Below the pieces are notes generated by a model. That model searched no databases. It saw only the letters and a list, made by a program, of their open reading frames with translations, and had not been told where the DNA came from. 64,000 nucleotides of DNA from Ktedonobacter robiniae. GTDB lineage: Bacteria > Chloroflexota > Ktedonobacteria > Ktedonobacterales > Ktedonobacteraceae. Positions 9,062 through 16,346 of the stretch are shown here, piece after piece. The stretch covers positions 4,670,501-4,734,500 of the forward strand of contig NZ_BNJG01000001.1 of NCBI RefSeq assembly GCF_016587375.1, read 5' to 3'. The position numbers were made by a program, and so were the translations under genes. Numbering within the stretch: the stretch's first letter is position 1; each line of letters opens with the position of its first letter.

Positions 9062-9478
9062 CTAGATGGTTGTTAAGATGGCTTCAATCACTTTACGTGC
9101 CTGATCCTGTTTGTGTGCCGGAAGTGTCGCGACCAGAGCTGTCAGTGGATCGCTCGACTCTTGTGCGAGGCCACGTCTGGCGTTGGGGTACTTGTCCGGC
9201 CAAAATTGCATCTCGCGCTCAACCTCTTCAGTGAGTCCGAGCAGCTTGCACACTTGGTAAAGATCTATGTCAAGGATGAGCATGACCTTCAGGAAATAGC
9301 CATATGGCATTCCAGCAGGTGCGGTCCTGGAGAGAACACTCACCTTATCTGGCATAATATTTGCTTTCTCTGCCGCTTCCTTGCGTGTCCAATCGAATGC
9401 CCTCAATCGGTCGTTTACCAGTTGCGCAAGAGCTTCCTGCTGCTCTGCGTTGAACACGATATCCTTCTCGTAAGCCAT
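9062..9478 (-). CDS. HTH (XRE-like) phage regulator
   Basis: The start is placed at 9478 (MAYEKDIVF) because a GGGAGG site lies about 10 bases upstream; the ORF could extend to 9517 but that would cover the promoter. The 138-residue product has a helix-turn-helix-like stretch at about 25-60 (DWTRKEAAEKANIMPDKVSVLSR) and a helical C-terminus (HKQDQARKVIEAIL). It is transcribed leftward from a strong promoter overlapped by an inverted repeat, the layout of a lysogeny repressor. The XRE assignment is moderate since the recognition helix is atypical. Confidence 0.65.
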   Translation of the reverse strand: MAYEKDIVFNAEQQEALAQLVNDRLRAFDWTRKEAAEKANIMPDKVSVLSRTAPAGMPYGYFLKVMLILDIDLYQVCKLLGLTEEVEREMQFWPDKYPNARRGLAQESSDPLTALVATLPAHKQDQARKVIEAILTTI

Positions 9479-9517
9479 AGTGGTGATCCCTCCCATGAAT
9501 ACTTCAGTCACAGTCAT

Positions 9518-9564
9518 GAATGTCGATACTTAGACATTCTACACTGGCACTGGTGTTTTGTCAA
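9518..9564 (-). promoter_or_regulatory. Sigma-70 promoter with overlapping operator for the HTH gene
   Basis: Read on the minus strand, TTGACA (9564-9559) and TAGAAT (9541-9536) are separated by exactly 17 bases. A perfect inverted repeat with arms GAATGTC (9518-9524) and GACATTC (9533-9539) and an 8-base spacer covers the -10 box and start region. The promoter spacer also holds a tandem CCAGTG-CCAGTG. Binding of the neighbouring regulator here (autoregulation) is inferred. Confidence 0.7.
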
Positions 9565-9612
9565 GAGGTTTGGAACTGAAATTCTTCTGCCACAGAAAAA
9601 GTGCTTCGATGA

Positions 9613-10101
9613 GTGTTTGAGGGAGTTCCCAGGAAGCAGCAGGTGTGTGCTCGTATCTGGATGCGCGAGAACAACCTGCTGGTTCAGGCTGAGAGCGAGC
9701 AGCCAGTCATGCAGGATGTGCTGGCGTATCGCCGCTCGCACTCACAGAGCATGCCCCTGGTGGTCAGCATTACCCCCAACGACTCGGTCGCCGATGCCGT
9801 TGAGTTGCTGCGGCGCTATGGTATCAGCCAGACGCCCGTCATGGAGGGCGGCAAGATGGTGGGCAGCCTGACCGAAGACCTGCTGCTACGTCGCCTGGCG
9901 AGCGGAGAGCCCCTGGAATCGACCACAGTCGGCCAGTTGCAGGGACCAGCCTTCCCCGTACTGGACGCGGTCTCCGAGGCCCGCGAGGCCTATACGCTCT
10001 TCAACATGGGGCACTCGGCAGTCGCTGTCGTTCACAATGGCCTGCTTGAGGGCATCGTCACCAAAAGCGATCTGCTCGAATTCTGGGCGCACGCTAGATA
10101 A
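9613..10101 (+). pseudogene. 3' fragment of cystathionine beta-synthase-like gene (CBS domain pair)
   Basis: From about 9658 the product reads like the C-terminus of bacterial cystathionine beta-synthase: a WMRENNLL linker, then two CBS domains (MPLVVSITPNDSVADAVELL to LTEDLLL, and FPVLDAVSEAREAY to VTKSDLLEFW). The PLP-dependent catalytic domain of about 320 residues that should precede WMREN is absent. In its place is the prophage end. The open frame can only start at GTG 9613 with no visible ribosome site, so it is probably not expressed alone. The best explanation is interruption by prophage integration; a stand-alone CBS-pair protein is less likely. Confidence 0.65.
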
Positions 10102-10109
10102 AAAAGAAC

Positions 10110-10159
10110 GAAAAGCAAATGGGCCGACTACCCGCGGGTGGTTGGCCCATTTGCTTTTC
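10110..10159 (+). terminator. Long hairpin terminator after the CBS-domain fragment
   Basis: Arms starting GAAAAGCAAATGGGCC and ending GGCCCATTTGCTTTTC are complementary, with partly paired GACTACCC / GGGTGGTT inside. The hairpin ends in a T-rich stretch. Confidence 0.85.
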
Positions 10160-10251
10160 ATCCTTGCTTGATTTTCATTGAAGTTCTTCAATTTGGGGGC
10201 AAAATGTATTGACAAATCACAATGTCGTGGGTACTATTAAAGCATCTACTA

Positions 10252-10325
10252 CGATCTTATGCCGAAACCCAACATCACTTACGTGACTAGCGCTTCGCGC
10301 TCAGGGTTTTCGGAGAAGAATTACT
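10252..10325 (+). repeat. REP-like element, copy A
   Basis: One of four copies of a 68-90 bp element in this window. Order of parts: GATCTTAT, GCCGAAACCC, AACATCACTTACGTGA, CTAGCGCTTCGCGCT (inner hairpin AGCGC-TTC-GCGCT), CAGGGTTTTCGG and AGAAG. The outer parts CCGAAACCC and GGGTTTTCGG pair, so the whole element can fold as a nested hairpin. This copy lies upstream of the archease leader ORF. Confidence 0.8.
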
Positions 10326-10355
10326 AATACTTCATAGGAAAAGGAGGGCAGTCAT

Positions 10356-10430
10356 ATGTATCGCAGTAATAACTTTACCTCTACATATAACCCCTGTCTG
10401 AGACTGTCCTGGAAAGGCTGGCGCTCGTGA
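10356..10430 (+). CDS. 24-codon leader ORF coupled to archease
   Basis: ATG 10356 has the best ribosome site in the region (AAAAGGAGGG, 7-8 bases upstream). It opens 24 codons (MYRSNNFTSTYNPCLRLSWK then GWRS) ending in TGA 10428-10430. That stop overlaps the GTG start of archease in the GTGA configuration. The archease start has only a weak site of its own (AAAGG). The ORF is therefore likely translated, with archease made by re-initiation. Whether the peptide has a function or only controls translation cannot be told. Confidence 0.55.
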   Translation: MYRSNNFTSTYNPCLRLSWKGWRS

Positions 10431-10861
10431 AGAACTTTGCGCGCCCCTATGAAGTGTTTGAGCATACTGCGGATGTCGGGCTACATGTCTATGGTCGGGA
10501 TCTACCAGAACTCTTTTCTCATGCCGCGCAGGGTATGGAGAGTCTGATGGTCGCGCCGGAGCAGATAAAGCCAGCGACAACGCGGGAAGTCACAGTCGAG
10601 GCCCATGATCACCTCTCATTATTGATCGGCTGGCTCGATGAACTGATCTTCCTGTTTGATACGCAGTTTCTCCTCGTACGCGATGTCGAGATCCTGGATC
10701 TGACCGAGACGCGTTTAAAAGCCCGCGTGACGGGTGAGGCATATGATGCCCAACGTCATGAACTGGCAAGCGCGATCAAGGCTGTCACCTGGCACGAGGC
10801 CGCCATCACCTGTGATGAGATCAGTGGCTCTTACCAGGCAAGGATCATTTTCGACATTTAG
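10427..10861 (+). CDS. Archease (RtcB-activating protein)
   Basis: Archease speeds guanylylation and turnover of the RNA ligase RtcB. The 144-residue product has the family signature: YEVFEHTADVGLHVYG near the start, LFSHAAQGM, a LLIGWLDELIFLFDT helix, AVTWHEAAI and a RIIFDI end. The start is GTG, overlapping the stop of a 24-codon leader ORF. RtcB itself lies 2 kb downstream on the same strand, a common pairing. Length is normal for the family. Confidence 0.92.
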   Translation: MKNFARPYEVFEHTADVGLHVYGRDLPELFSHAAQGMESLMVAPEQIKPATTREVTVEAHDHLSLLIGWLDELIFLFDTQFLLVRDVEILDLTETRLKARVTGEAYDAQRHELASAIKAVTWHEAAITCDEISGSYQARIIFDI

Positions 10862-10966
10862 GGATTCGCGGAGTCGCTCGCCCATCTTCCAGTTCATCTC
10901 CCATTTTGCGCAAATGTTTAGGGCTGTATGCCTTTGCCTGTCACGCTCAAGAACTCTCTTGCATCA

Positions 10967-11124
10967 TAGGCACCCGATTTATCGCGTGCAAGGCGATTTA
11001 TCGCAGTGATATGGGCGTGACGATTTGGCGCCTTCTCTTGATGCTTTTGTCTCGTTGAAGGTAGGAACGCATTTAGCAATATTCATGGGATAAATCACCT
11101 TGTGTGCAATAAATCGGGCACCTA
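10967..11124. repeat. 158-bp palindromic, MITE-like element
   Basis: Terminal arms of 36 bp (10967-11002 and 11089-11124) are inverted copies matching at 30 of 36 positions, and several of the differences would be G-U pairs in RNA. The arms start TAGG and end CCTA and contain the CGATTTATC motif; the left arm region holds CGATTTATCGC twice in direct orientation. The centre (11003-11088) has no ORF. No target-site duplication is evident. It could be a degenerate MITE or a long RNA hairpin. Confidence 0.5.
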
Positions 11125-11327
11125 TGTTTTTCTGCCTGTTGTAAGGTTGTATTGTTTGCCTTTTTATAGATGAGCTTATAAAGAGGGCAAGTGATATGGA
11201 TTTAGTAAGCAAGCGAGTGTGAGAAATCTCATAGACGCTTGCTTCTAGATAAAGCAGAATTGGCTCTGTAAGCGAGTCGATGATGCAAGGCTTAATGTGT
11301 TGTTACAGTTCCGGAGGAACGGCAAAG

Positions 11328-11537
11328 ATGATGCAGAATGTAAAGACGAGAACCAGGACTACCGGGTCGTATGTGACCAGGCGGTGGGACATTGGTAATG
11401 AGCAGCCCCAGCTCCGCCGCGCCGTGACCGTTTCCGCCCCGGTGACTGGCGAGACAATACGCCTTACGAGGCGCCCAACGTATGTCTACACGCGTATTGG
11501 ACGCTCGATGTTGAAGCGGGGTGGACGCGCGGAGTAA
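11328..11537 (+). CDS. Possible small basic protein, unknown
   Basis: Starting at ATG 11328 (site GGAGGAAC, about 10 bases upstream) there is a 69-codon frame encoding a strongly basic peptide rich in arginine and threonine (TRTRTTGSYVTRRW, LKRGGRAE). The ORF could open earlier at 11280, but no ribosome site supports that. I recognise no family. It fills part of the otherwise gene-free stretch between archease and the RNA ligase gene. It may be spurious. Confidence 0.3.
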   Translation: MMQNVKTRTRTTGSYVTRRWDIGNEQPQLRRAVTVSAPVTGETIRLTRRPTYVYTRIGRSMLKRGGRAE

Positions 11538-11557
11538 GCGCCTCAAATCATGGAATC

Positions 11558-11641
11558 GTAGGGTCCATGCTGGCTTGGACTTGAGCGTACAGGTTGCATT
11601 GTGCTTGGGCGGAAGTAAGCCCAAGCCAGCATGGACCCTAC
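11558..11641. terminator. Hairpin with 21-bp perfect arms upstream of the RNA ligase
   Basis: GTAGGGTCCATGCTGGCTTG-G (11558-11578) is exactly inverted at 11621-11641 around a 42-base centre. There is no T-run. It ends 38 bp before the RNA ligase start, so it could act as a terminator of upstream transcription or as a leader structure. Confidence 0.55.
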
Positions 11642-11678
11642 AGGATGCCAGATGGATTGATTAGGAAGGAGCCAGCCA

Positions 11679-12698
11679 ATGAGTAGTTTGATTGTGCCGG
11701 TGGCGACCATTGATAAGATTGGGCCACATAGCAATGCTGACGCGCTGGAACTGGCGCAGGTGCTTGGGTGGCAGATTGTGGTTCCCAAGGGGCAGTACAC
11801 GGTAGGCGACAAAATTGTGTACTTCCCACCGGATACTGTGCTGCCACTGGAGTTATCGGAGCGCTTTGGTGTGACGAAATACCTTAGCAAGCAGCGTATC
11901 CGATGCGCGAAGCTGCGTGGTGAGCCATCCTTTGGCCTGATCGTGAAGCCCGAGGATGCAGCCTGGGAGCCAGGGCAGAACGTTGCTGATTTTTACGGCG
12001 TGAAGAAGTATGAGCCACCTTTACGTTCCAGCGCCGGAGATGCTGAGGTAGACCACCCACTCTTCTGGGAGTATACCGAGATTGAGAACATGCGGAATTT
12101 TCCAGACATCTTTACTGAGGGAGAAACGGTCCTGGTCAGCGAGAAGATTCATGGCACCTCTTCGCGCGTGGGCATGGTTGAGGGCGAGCTGATGGCTGGC
12201 TCCAAGGCCCTGCGGCGCAAGCGGCCAGATGACGATAGGTTCGCTGTGAGCACCTACTGGTTTCCCCTGACGCTAGAGTCAGTGCGGAGGCTGGTTGAAG
12301 ACCTGGGCCAGGAGCACTGGCAGGTCATCCTCTTTGGCGAGGTCTATGGGAGCCGCATCCAATCCTTTGCCTATGGCTTGAGCAATGGGCGCATCGGCTT
12401 TCGCGCCTTTGATTTGCTCGTGGATGGTGCTTACCTGGATTGGCCGGAGTTCCTGACGTATGGTGAGCGCTATGGCATTGAGACCGTGCCCGTCATGGCC
12501 AGCATCCCGTTTAGCCTGGACGAGATCAAGCGTTTGAGCGAGGGGTCAACTCTGCTGGCTGAGAACGCGCATATCCGAGAAGGTGTCGTCGTGCGCCCGA
12601 TACAAGAGCGTACCTCGCCCAAGACCGGGCGCGTCATCCTGAAGTACGTCAGCGACTCATACCTCTTCGGCTCAAAGACTGATTACACTGATAAGTAA
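11679..12698 (+). CDS. RNA ligase, DRB0094/DraRnl family
   Basis: This class of ATP-dependent RNA ligase seals 3'-OH/5'-phosphate breaks. The 339-residue product fits the family: an N-terminal OB-like domain (about 1-110, VATIDKIGPHSNADALELAQ, as in DraRnl) and then a nucleotidyltransferase domain. Motif I is EKIHGTS with nucleophile K156. Later motifs are ILFGEVYG, FRAFDLL, EGVVVRP (motif IV) and ILKYVSDSYL (motif V). An AGGAAGGAG site precedes the ATG. It lies upstream of rtcB, which joins a different pair of RNA ends (2',3'-cyclic phosphate or 3'-P to 5'-OH); together they suggest an RNA-break repair role. Confidence 0.88.
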   Translation: MSSLIVPVATIDKIGPHSNADALELAQVLGWQIVVPKGQYTVGDKIVYFPPDTVLPLELSERFGVTKYLSKQRIRCAKLRGEPSFGLIVKPEDAAWEPGQNVADFYGVKKYEPPLRSSAGDAEVDHPLFWEYTEIENMRNFPDIFTEGETVLVSEKIHGTSSRVGMVEGELMAGSKALRRKRPDDDRFAVSTYWFPLTLESVRRLVEDLGQEHWQVILFGEVYGSRIQSFAYGLSNGRIGFRAFDLLVDGAYLDWPEFLTYGERYGIETVPVMASIPFSLDEIKRLSEGSTLLAENAHIREGVVVRPIQERTSPKTGRVILKYVSDSYLFGSKTDYTDK

Positions 12699-12899
12699 CG
12701 CAGCGCGATGGAGGGGCAGGAGGGTCTCCTTCCTGCCGAGGTGTGGGGCTTCCTTTCCGCTCACTTGAGCCGTTAGGCTAGGTGCGAAAGTGCCGCTGCG
12801 CCCCCGAATGGGGTGAGTGAGCGGAATAAAAACCAGCTCCCACAAAATCCTTTCCTCCTAATGCGCTGATATAACAGATAAATTGAGGGGAACAGAGAC
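12699..12899 (+). promoter_or_regulatory. rtcB leader with a stem-loop
   Basis: This gap holds a possible stem formed by TTCCGCTCAC (12755-12764) and GTGAGCGGAA (12817-12826) followed by TAAAAA. It may be a terminator or attenuator between the two ligase genes. A possible ribosome site for rtcB is GAGGGG near 12885. I see no known riboswitch class. Confidence 0.4.
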
Positions 12900-14357
12900 A
12901 TGGGCAATGCGAATATCCCATTGGAACGGATCGATCCTAACCGCTGGCAGATACCAAAGCGGTATAATGACGCGATGAACGTGCCGGGCATTGTATATGC
13001 CGACGATGAGCTAATTCAGCAGATATTGTCCGACAACGCCCTGACACAGGTGGCCAACGTGGCCACGCTTCCGGGTATCGTCGGGTATTCGCTGGGTATG
13101 CCTGACATTCACTGGGGCTATGGCTTCCCCGTGGGCGGGGTTGCCGCGACCGATGCCGAGCATGGTGTCGTCTCTCCAGGAGGGATTGGCTTTGACATCA
13201 ACTGTGGCGTGCGCCTGCTCGCGACTGACCTTGTGCGCGACCAGATCAAGGGCAAGGCCGATAGGCTCGCAGACGCCCTCTTCAATACCCTGCCCTCGGG
13301 CGTGGGTGGCTATGGCATGCGGCGCCTGACTGAGCGCGAGATGCGCGAGGTCATGAAGCGTGGCTCGGCCTGGGCCGTTGAAGAGGGATATGGTGTTGAG
13401 GAGGACCTGGAGGTTACCGAAGAGAATGGCTGCCTGAAGGGGGCCAGGCCTGAGGCCGTGAGCCATAAGGCCCTGGAGCGCGGCATTGGCCAGCTTGGGA
13501 GCCTGGGTTCGGGGAACCACTTCGCCGAGGTGCAGTACGTAGACCATATCTATGACCAGGAGGCCGCTGAGGCTCTGGGCATCGGGCAACTGGGCCAGGT
13601 TGTCACCACCATCCACTGCGGGAGCCGGGGCTTTGGGCACCAGATTGCGGAGGATTATATCAAAATCGCCGAGGCGAAGCAGAAGGCGTACGGCTATCAC
13701 CTGGCGGACCGACAACTGGCGTGTATGCCTATCCATTCCCAGGAGGGGCAGGACTATCTCGGCGCCATGGCTTGCGCAGCGAACTTTGCCTGGGCCAATC
13801 GGCAGTTGCTGATGCATGGTGTGCGCGAGGCCTTCTCCAGCGTCTTTGGACGCAAGGCGCGGGCGAAGGACCTGCCGATGGTCTACGACGTGTGCCATAA
13901 CATCGCCAAAATGGAGGAGTACGAGATCGACGGCGAGAAGAAGCGCGTTTGCGTCCACCGCAAGGGGGCGACGCGGGCCTTCCCTCCAGGGCACCCCACC
14001 ATGCCGGAGAAGTATCGTGCCGTGGGGCAGCCAGTGCTCATCCCTGGCGACATGGGGCGTTACTCATTCGTCCTGGTTGGCGCGCAAGGCTCGATGGAAG
14101 AGAGCTTCGGCTCATGCTGCCATGGTGCGGGTCGCCGCCAGAGCCGTACCGCGGCCAAAAAGTCCATCACCGGCAAGGATCTCTTGTCGCAGCTTGAAGC
14201 CAAGGGCATCACTGTCCGCGTTCACAGCAAGAACTTGCTGGCTGAAGAGGCTCCCACTGCTTATAAGGACGCACAGCAAGTCGTCAACGTCGTCCACAAC
14301 GCCGGTTTGGCGAAGCTGGTCGTGCGCTTGAAGCCCATTATTGTTGTGAAGGGGTAA
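12900..14357 (+). CDS. rtcB: RNA-splicing ligase RtcB
   Basis: RtcB joins 2',3'-cyclic-phosphate or 3'-phosphate ends to 5'-OH ends using GTP and Mn2+. The 485-residue product carries the family motifs in order: MPDIHWGYGFPVGGVA, GFDINCGVRL (D99 and C102, metal ligands), GSGNHFAEVQ (about N206-H207), HCGSRGFGHQ (H239), YDVCHNIAK (H333) and SCCHGAGR with H408 as the guanylylated histidine. All key residues are present. It has no intein or fusion. Archease lies upstream in the same direction. Length is normal. Confidence 0.96.
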   Translation: MGNANIPLERIDPNRWQIPKRYNDAMNVPGIVYADDELIQQILSDNALTQVANVATLPGIVGYSLGMPDIHWGYGFPVGGVAATDAEHGVVSPGGIGFDINCGVRLLATDLVRDQIKGKADRLADALFNTLPSGVGGYGMRRLTEREMREVMKRGSAWAVEEGYGVEEDLEVTEENGCLKGARPEAVSHKALERGIGQLGSLGSGNHFAEVQYVDHIYDQEAAEALGIGQLGQVVTTIHCGSRGFGHQIAEDYIKIAEAKQKAYGYHLADRQLACMPIHSQEGQDYLGAMACAANFAWANRQLLMHGVREAFSSVFGRKARAKDLPMVYDVCHNIAKMEEYEIDGEKKRVCVHRKGATRAFPPGHPTMPEKYRAVGQPVLIPGDMGRYSFVLVGAQGSMEESFGSCCHGAGRRQSRTAAKKSITGKDLLSQLEAKGITVRVHSKNLLAEEAPTAYKDAQQVVNVVHNAGLAKLVVRLKPIIVVKG

Positions 14358-14377
14358 CAGTAAAAAGCAAGAGAGAC

Positions 14378-14403
14378 TGAGAGGGCAGTACACTGCCCTC
14401 TCA
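14378..14403 (+). terminator. Terminator after rtcB
   Basis: TGAGAGGGCAGT and ACTGCCCTCTCA form a perfect 12-bp stem with a 2-base centre. It is followed about 5 bases later by a T-rich run. Confidence 0.8.
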
Positions 14404-14438
14404 TGCTACTTTTATTACGGCAGCAGAGGTATGGCTAA

Positions 14439-14507
14439 GATCTTATTCCGAAACCCAACGTCGCTCGCGTGCCTAGCGCTTCGCGCTCAGGTTTTCGGAG
14501 AAGTAGT
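14439..14507 (+). repeat. REP-like element, copy B
   Basis: This copy reads GATCTTATTCCGAAACCC, AACGTCGCTCGCGTG, CTAGCGCTTCGCGCT, CAGGTTTTCGG and AGAAG. It is nearly the same as copy A. It lies between rtcB and the ATP-grasp gene and ends about 30 bp before that gene's start codon. Confidence 0.8.
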
Positions 14508-14537
14508 AATAGGAGCAAAAAGGAAAAGGGGGTATGG

Positions 14538-15443
14538 ATGCGCATCATTTTCTGTTCTGATTATTGGAATCCACTTTCTCCCGACAGCGCCTATGAGGCT
14601 GAGTCGGGCGTTGTAGAGAGTTTACACCTTAACTATTCGCTAATTAACTTTGAAGCCTTGGTCGAGCAAGAGAACGCCGCACGCGCAGTACATAAGGTAG
14701 AACCTGCGCCGACAGGTGAACTGGCTATTTATCGCGGGTGGATGCTCAAACCTCATGTATATGAGCGTCTGTATACAGCTCTTGCAGCAAAAGGCCTTTT
14801 GCTGGTCAATACTCCTGCTGCCTATACCCATTGCCATTATTTGCCGGGATCTTATCATCTGATTGAAGGGTTCACGCCTAGATCGACCTGGCTCAAGACA
14901 GGACCTGATATCTCCATAGATGCAGTGATGGCGGCGCTGCATCAGTTTGCTGGGAGGCCTGTAATCGTCAAGGATTTTGTCAAGTCGAGAAAACATGAGT
15001 GGGGTGAAGCATGCTACATTCCTTCAGCCTCTGACAGGCAAAGCGTTGAACGAGTGATCATACGCTTCTTACAACTACAAGGCGCAGATTTGAATGAAGG
15101 CCTGGTCTTCCGTGAGTTTGTCGAGTTTGAACCATTAACAACACATTCTAAGAGTGGGATGCCTCTCATTAAGGAGTTCCGTCTGTTCATTCTTGATGGG
15201 CAAATCATCTCTTCAACCCCGTATTGGGAGGAGGGGCGCTATGGCAATGACAAGTACGAGTTCCCCCCGCTTGATCTGTTTGATCATGTTGTGCAGAAGA
15301 TTCAAAGTCGATTTTTTACTATGGATGTTGCAAAAAAGAGAGATGGAGCATGGAATATCGTTGAACTTGGTGATGGTCAGGTCGCGGGACTGCCTGCAAG
15401 AGCTGATACGAAAGCTTTTTACCAAGCTCTAATCGGCCTTTGA
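14538..15443 (+). CDS. ATP-grasp protein, probable R2K clade (DUF4343-like)
   Basis: The start is set at ATG 14538 (MRIIFCSDYWNP) after an AAAAGGGGG site; an earlier in-frame start would translate through the REP element. The 301-residue product has ATP-grasp features: VIVKDFVKSRKHEWGEACY (nucleotide-binding lysine region), VFREFVEF (hinge), KEFRLFILDGQIISS (E-x-R) and NIVELGDGQVAGLP (metal site). This pattern fits the R2K-type ATP-grasp proteins, which are related to CDC123 and predicted to ligate amino groups to carboxylates on proteins or peptides. The substrate is unknown. It follows the RNA-ligase genes. Confidence 0.65.
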   Translation: MRIIFCSDYWNPLSPDSAYEAESGVVESLHLNYSLINFEALVEQENAARAVHKVEPAPTGELAIYRGWMLKPHVYERLYTALAAKGLLLVNTPAAYTHCHYLPGSYHLIEGFTPRSTWLKTGPDISIDAVMAALHQFAGRPVIVKDFVKSRKHEWGEACYIPSASDRQSVERVIIRFLQLQGADLNEGLVFREFVEFEPLTTHSKSGMPLIKEFRLFILDGQIISSTPYWEEGRYGNDKYEFPPLDLFDHVVQKIQSRFFTMDVAKKRDGAWNIVELGDGQVAGLPARADTKAFYQALIGL

Positions 15444-15539
15444 TCTTCTATCATATTCTCGGAGAGGAGAATTGCTGAACGTATGGGGGATCTCATTTTG
15501 TCTCCCTATGTTGCAATTTTTAGCTAGACTCTCTGTTTT

Positions 15540-16346
15540 TTATGAGCGCAGCCAGGAGCGGTGGCGGACCTCCTGGGGGCCGTAGCCGAGTTCCTGGCGC
15601 ACGCGGCGCGAGAAGTGATGGCGGGTCTGGAAGCCGCATTGGTCGGCGATGGTCTGGACGGAGAGGCCGGTCTGCTGGAGAAGTGAGATGCCGTGTGTCA
15701 CGCGGAGCTGCCAGAGATAGGCCATAGGTGTCGTCTGAAGTTGGGCCTGGAAGAGGCGGATAAGGTATGAGGGGCTAATCGAGACCGCCTGGGCGACCTG
15801 TTCCAATGTCAGTGGTTCATGCAGGTGCTCATAGATGTAGAGACGGGCCTGCTCGATGGTGGCGTGAGTGGGAGCCAGGTTGTGTTGCACGTGGAGTTCT
15901 CCCTCGCCGATGTAGAGCCAGAGCATCTGTGTGCCCATGGATTGCAGGAGTTCGCTTGTTGTGGAGAGGCGTGCAGGCTGAAGCGTGAGCGCGGTATGAA
16001 TAAGCTGTTGCATCAGGGGCGTTAACGGCAGAGGGCGTGGGAGGGCCAGGAGGCGGGTGTGTAGCTCAGGGGAGAGTTCGGGAACATCCAGGTGTAGCCA
16101 GGAGTGATGCGTCTCCTCACTTTCGGCAAAGGCAAAGCGCTCCTGGTGTCCGGGGAAGAGCAGGAAAACGGTATTGGCCTCCGCCTGGTGCGCGACATTG
16201 TCGATCCAGACTGTCATACAGCCGGTATGGAGAAAAACGAGTTGTAGACACGGCTGATAGCGGGGTCCGAAGTGGCTACCAGGTGGGTAGTGAATGGTGC
16301 CCACATTAGCGTCAGTGGGCCAGAGGAGCGGGTGTTCCATAGTCAT
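15540..16346 (-). CDS. AraC-family transcriptional regulator
   Basis: The 268-residue protein has an N-terminal cupin-like ligand domain (about 1-140; GTIHYPPGSHFGPRYQPC, VFLLFPGHQERFAF). Its C-terminal AraC double helix-turn-helix runs from about 165 to 262 (LTLEQVAQAVSISPSYLIRLFQ and LSVQTIADQCGFQTRHHFSRRVR). It diverges from the PhyH-family dioxygenase gene 136 bp away and may control it. Such regulators commonly sense sugars. The ATG at 16346 has an AGGA site 5 bases upstream. Confidence 0.9.
   Translation of the reverse strand: MTMEHPLLWPTDANVGTIHYPPGSHFGPRYQPCLQLVFLHTGCMTVWIDNVAHQAEANTVFLLFPGHQERFAFAESEETHHSWLHLDVPELSPELHTRLLALPRPLPLTPLMQQLIHTALTLQPARLSTTSELLQSMGTQMLWLYIGEGELHVQHNLAPTHATIEQARLYIYEHLHEPLTLEQVAQAVSISPSYLIRLFQAQLQTTPMAYLWQLRVTHGISLLQQTGLSVQTIADQCGFQTRHHFSRRVRQELGYGPQEVRHRSWLRS

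Larger units (their letters stand above)
1..9620. mobile_element. Right end of a siphovirus-like prophage
   Basis: Nine rightward genes in late-phage order (tape measure, tail and fibre proteins, XhlA-like protein, endolysin, holin) are followed by a bidirectional terminator and two leftward genes, one an HTH regulator. The reading frame that begins just beyond, near 9613, is the C-terminal part of a cellular CBS-pair enzyme lacking its catalytic half, so the right attachment site probably lies between about 9570 and 9670. Capsid, terminase and integrase genes are not in the window and would lie to the left. The right border is inferred from gene content; no second attachment site is visible here for comparison. 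Confidence 0.8.

Noticed and set aside
9113..9871. 252-codon plus-strand frame across the HTH gene and CBS fragment
   Set aside because: It is antisense to the HTH gene and out of frame with the CBS domains; Cys/Arg-rich low-quality composition.
10862..11678. tRNA or known riboswitch in the gap between archease and RNA ligase
   Set aside because: No cloverleaf with T-loop sequence and no known riboswitch core was found; only inverted repeats and one weak small ORF.
13011..13994. 327-codon open frame on the minus strand inside rtcB
   Set aside because: It is antisense to a strongly conserved gene, has no ribosome site and no recognisable domain; long antisense frames are common in GC-rich codon usage.
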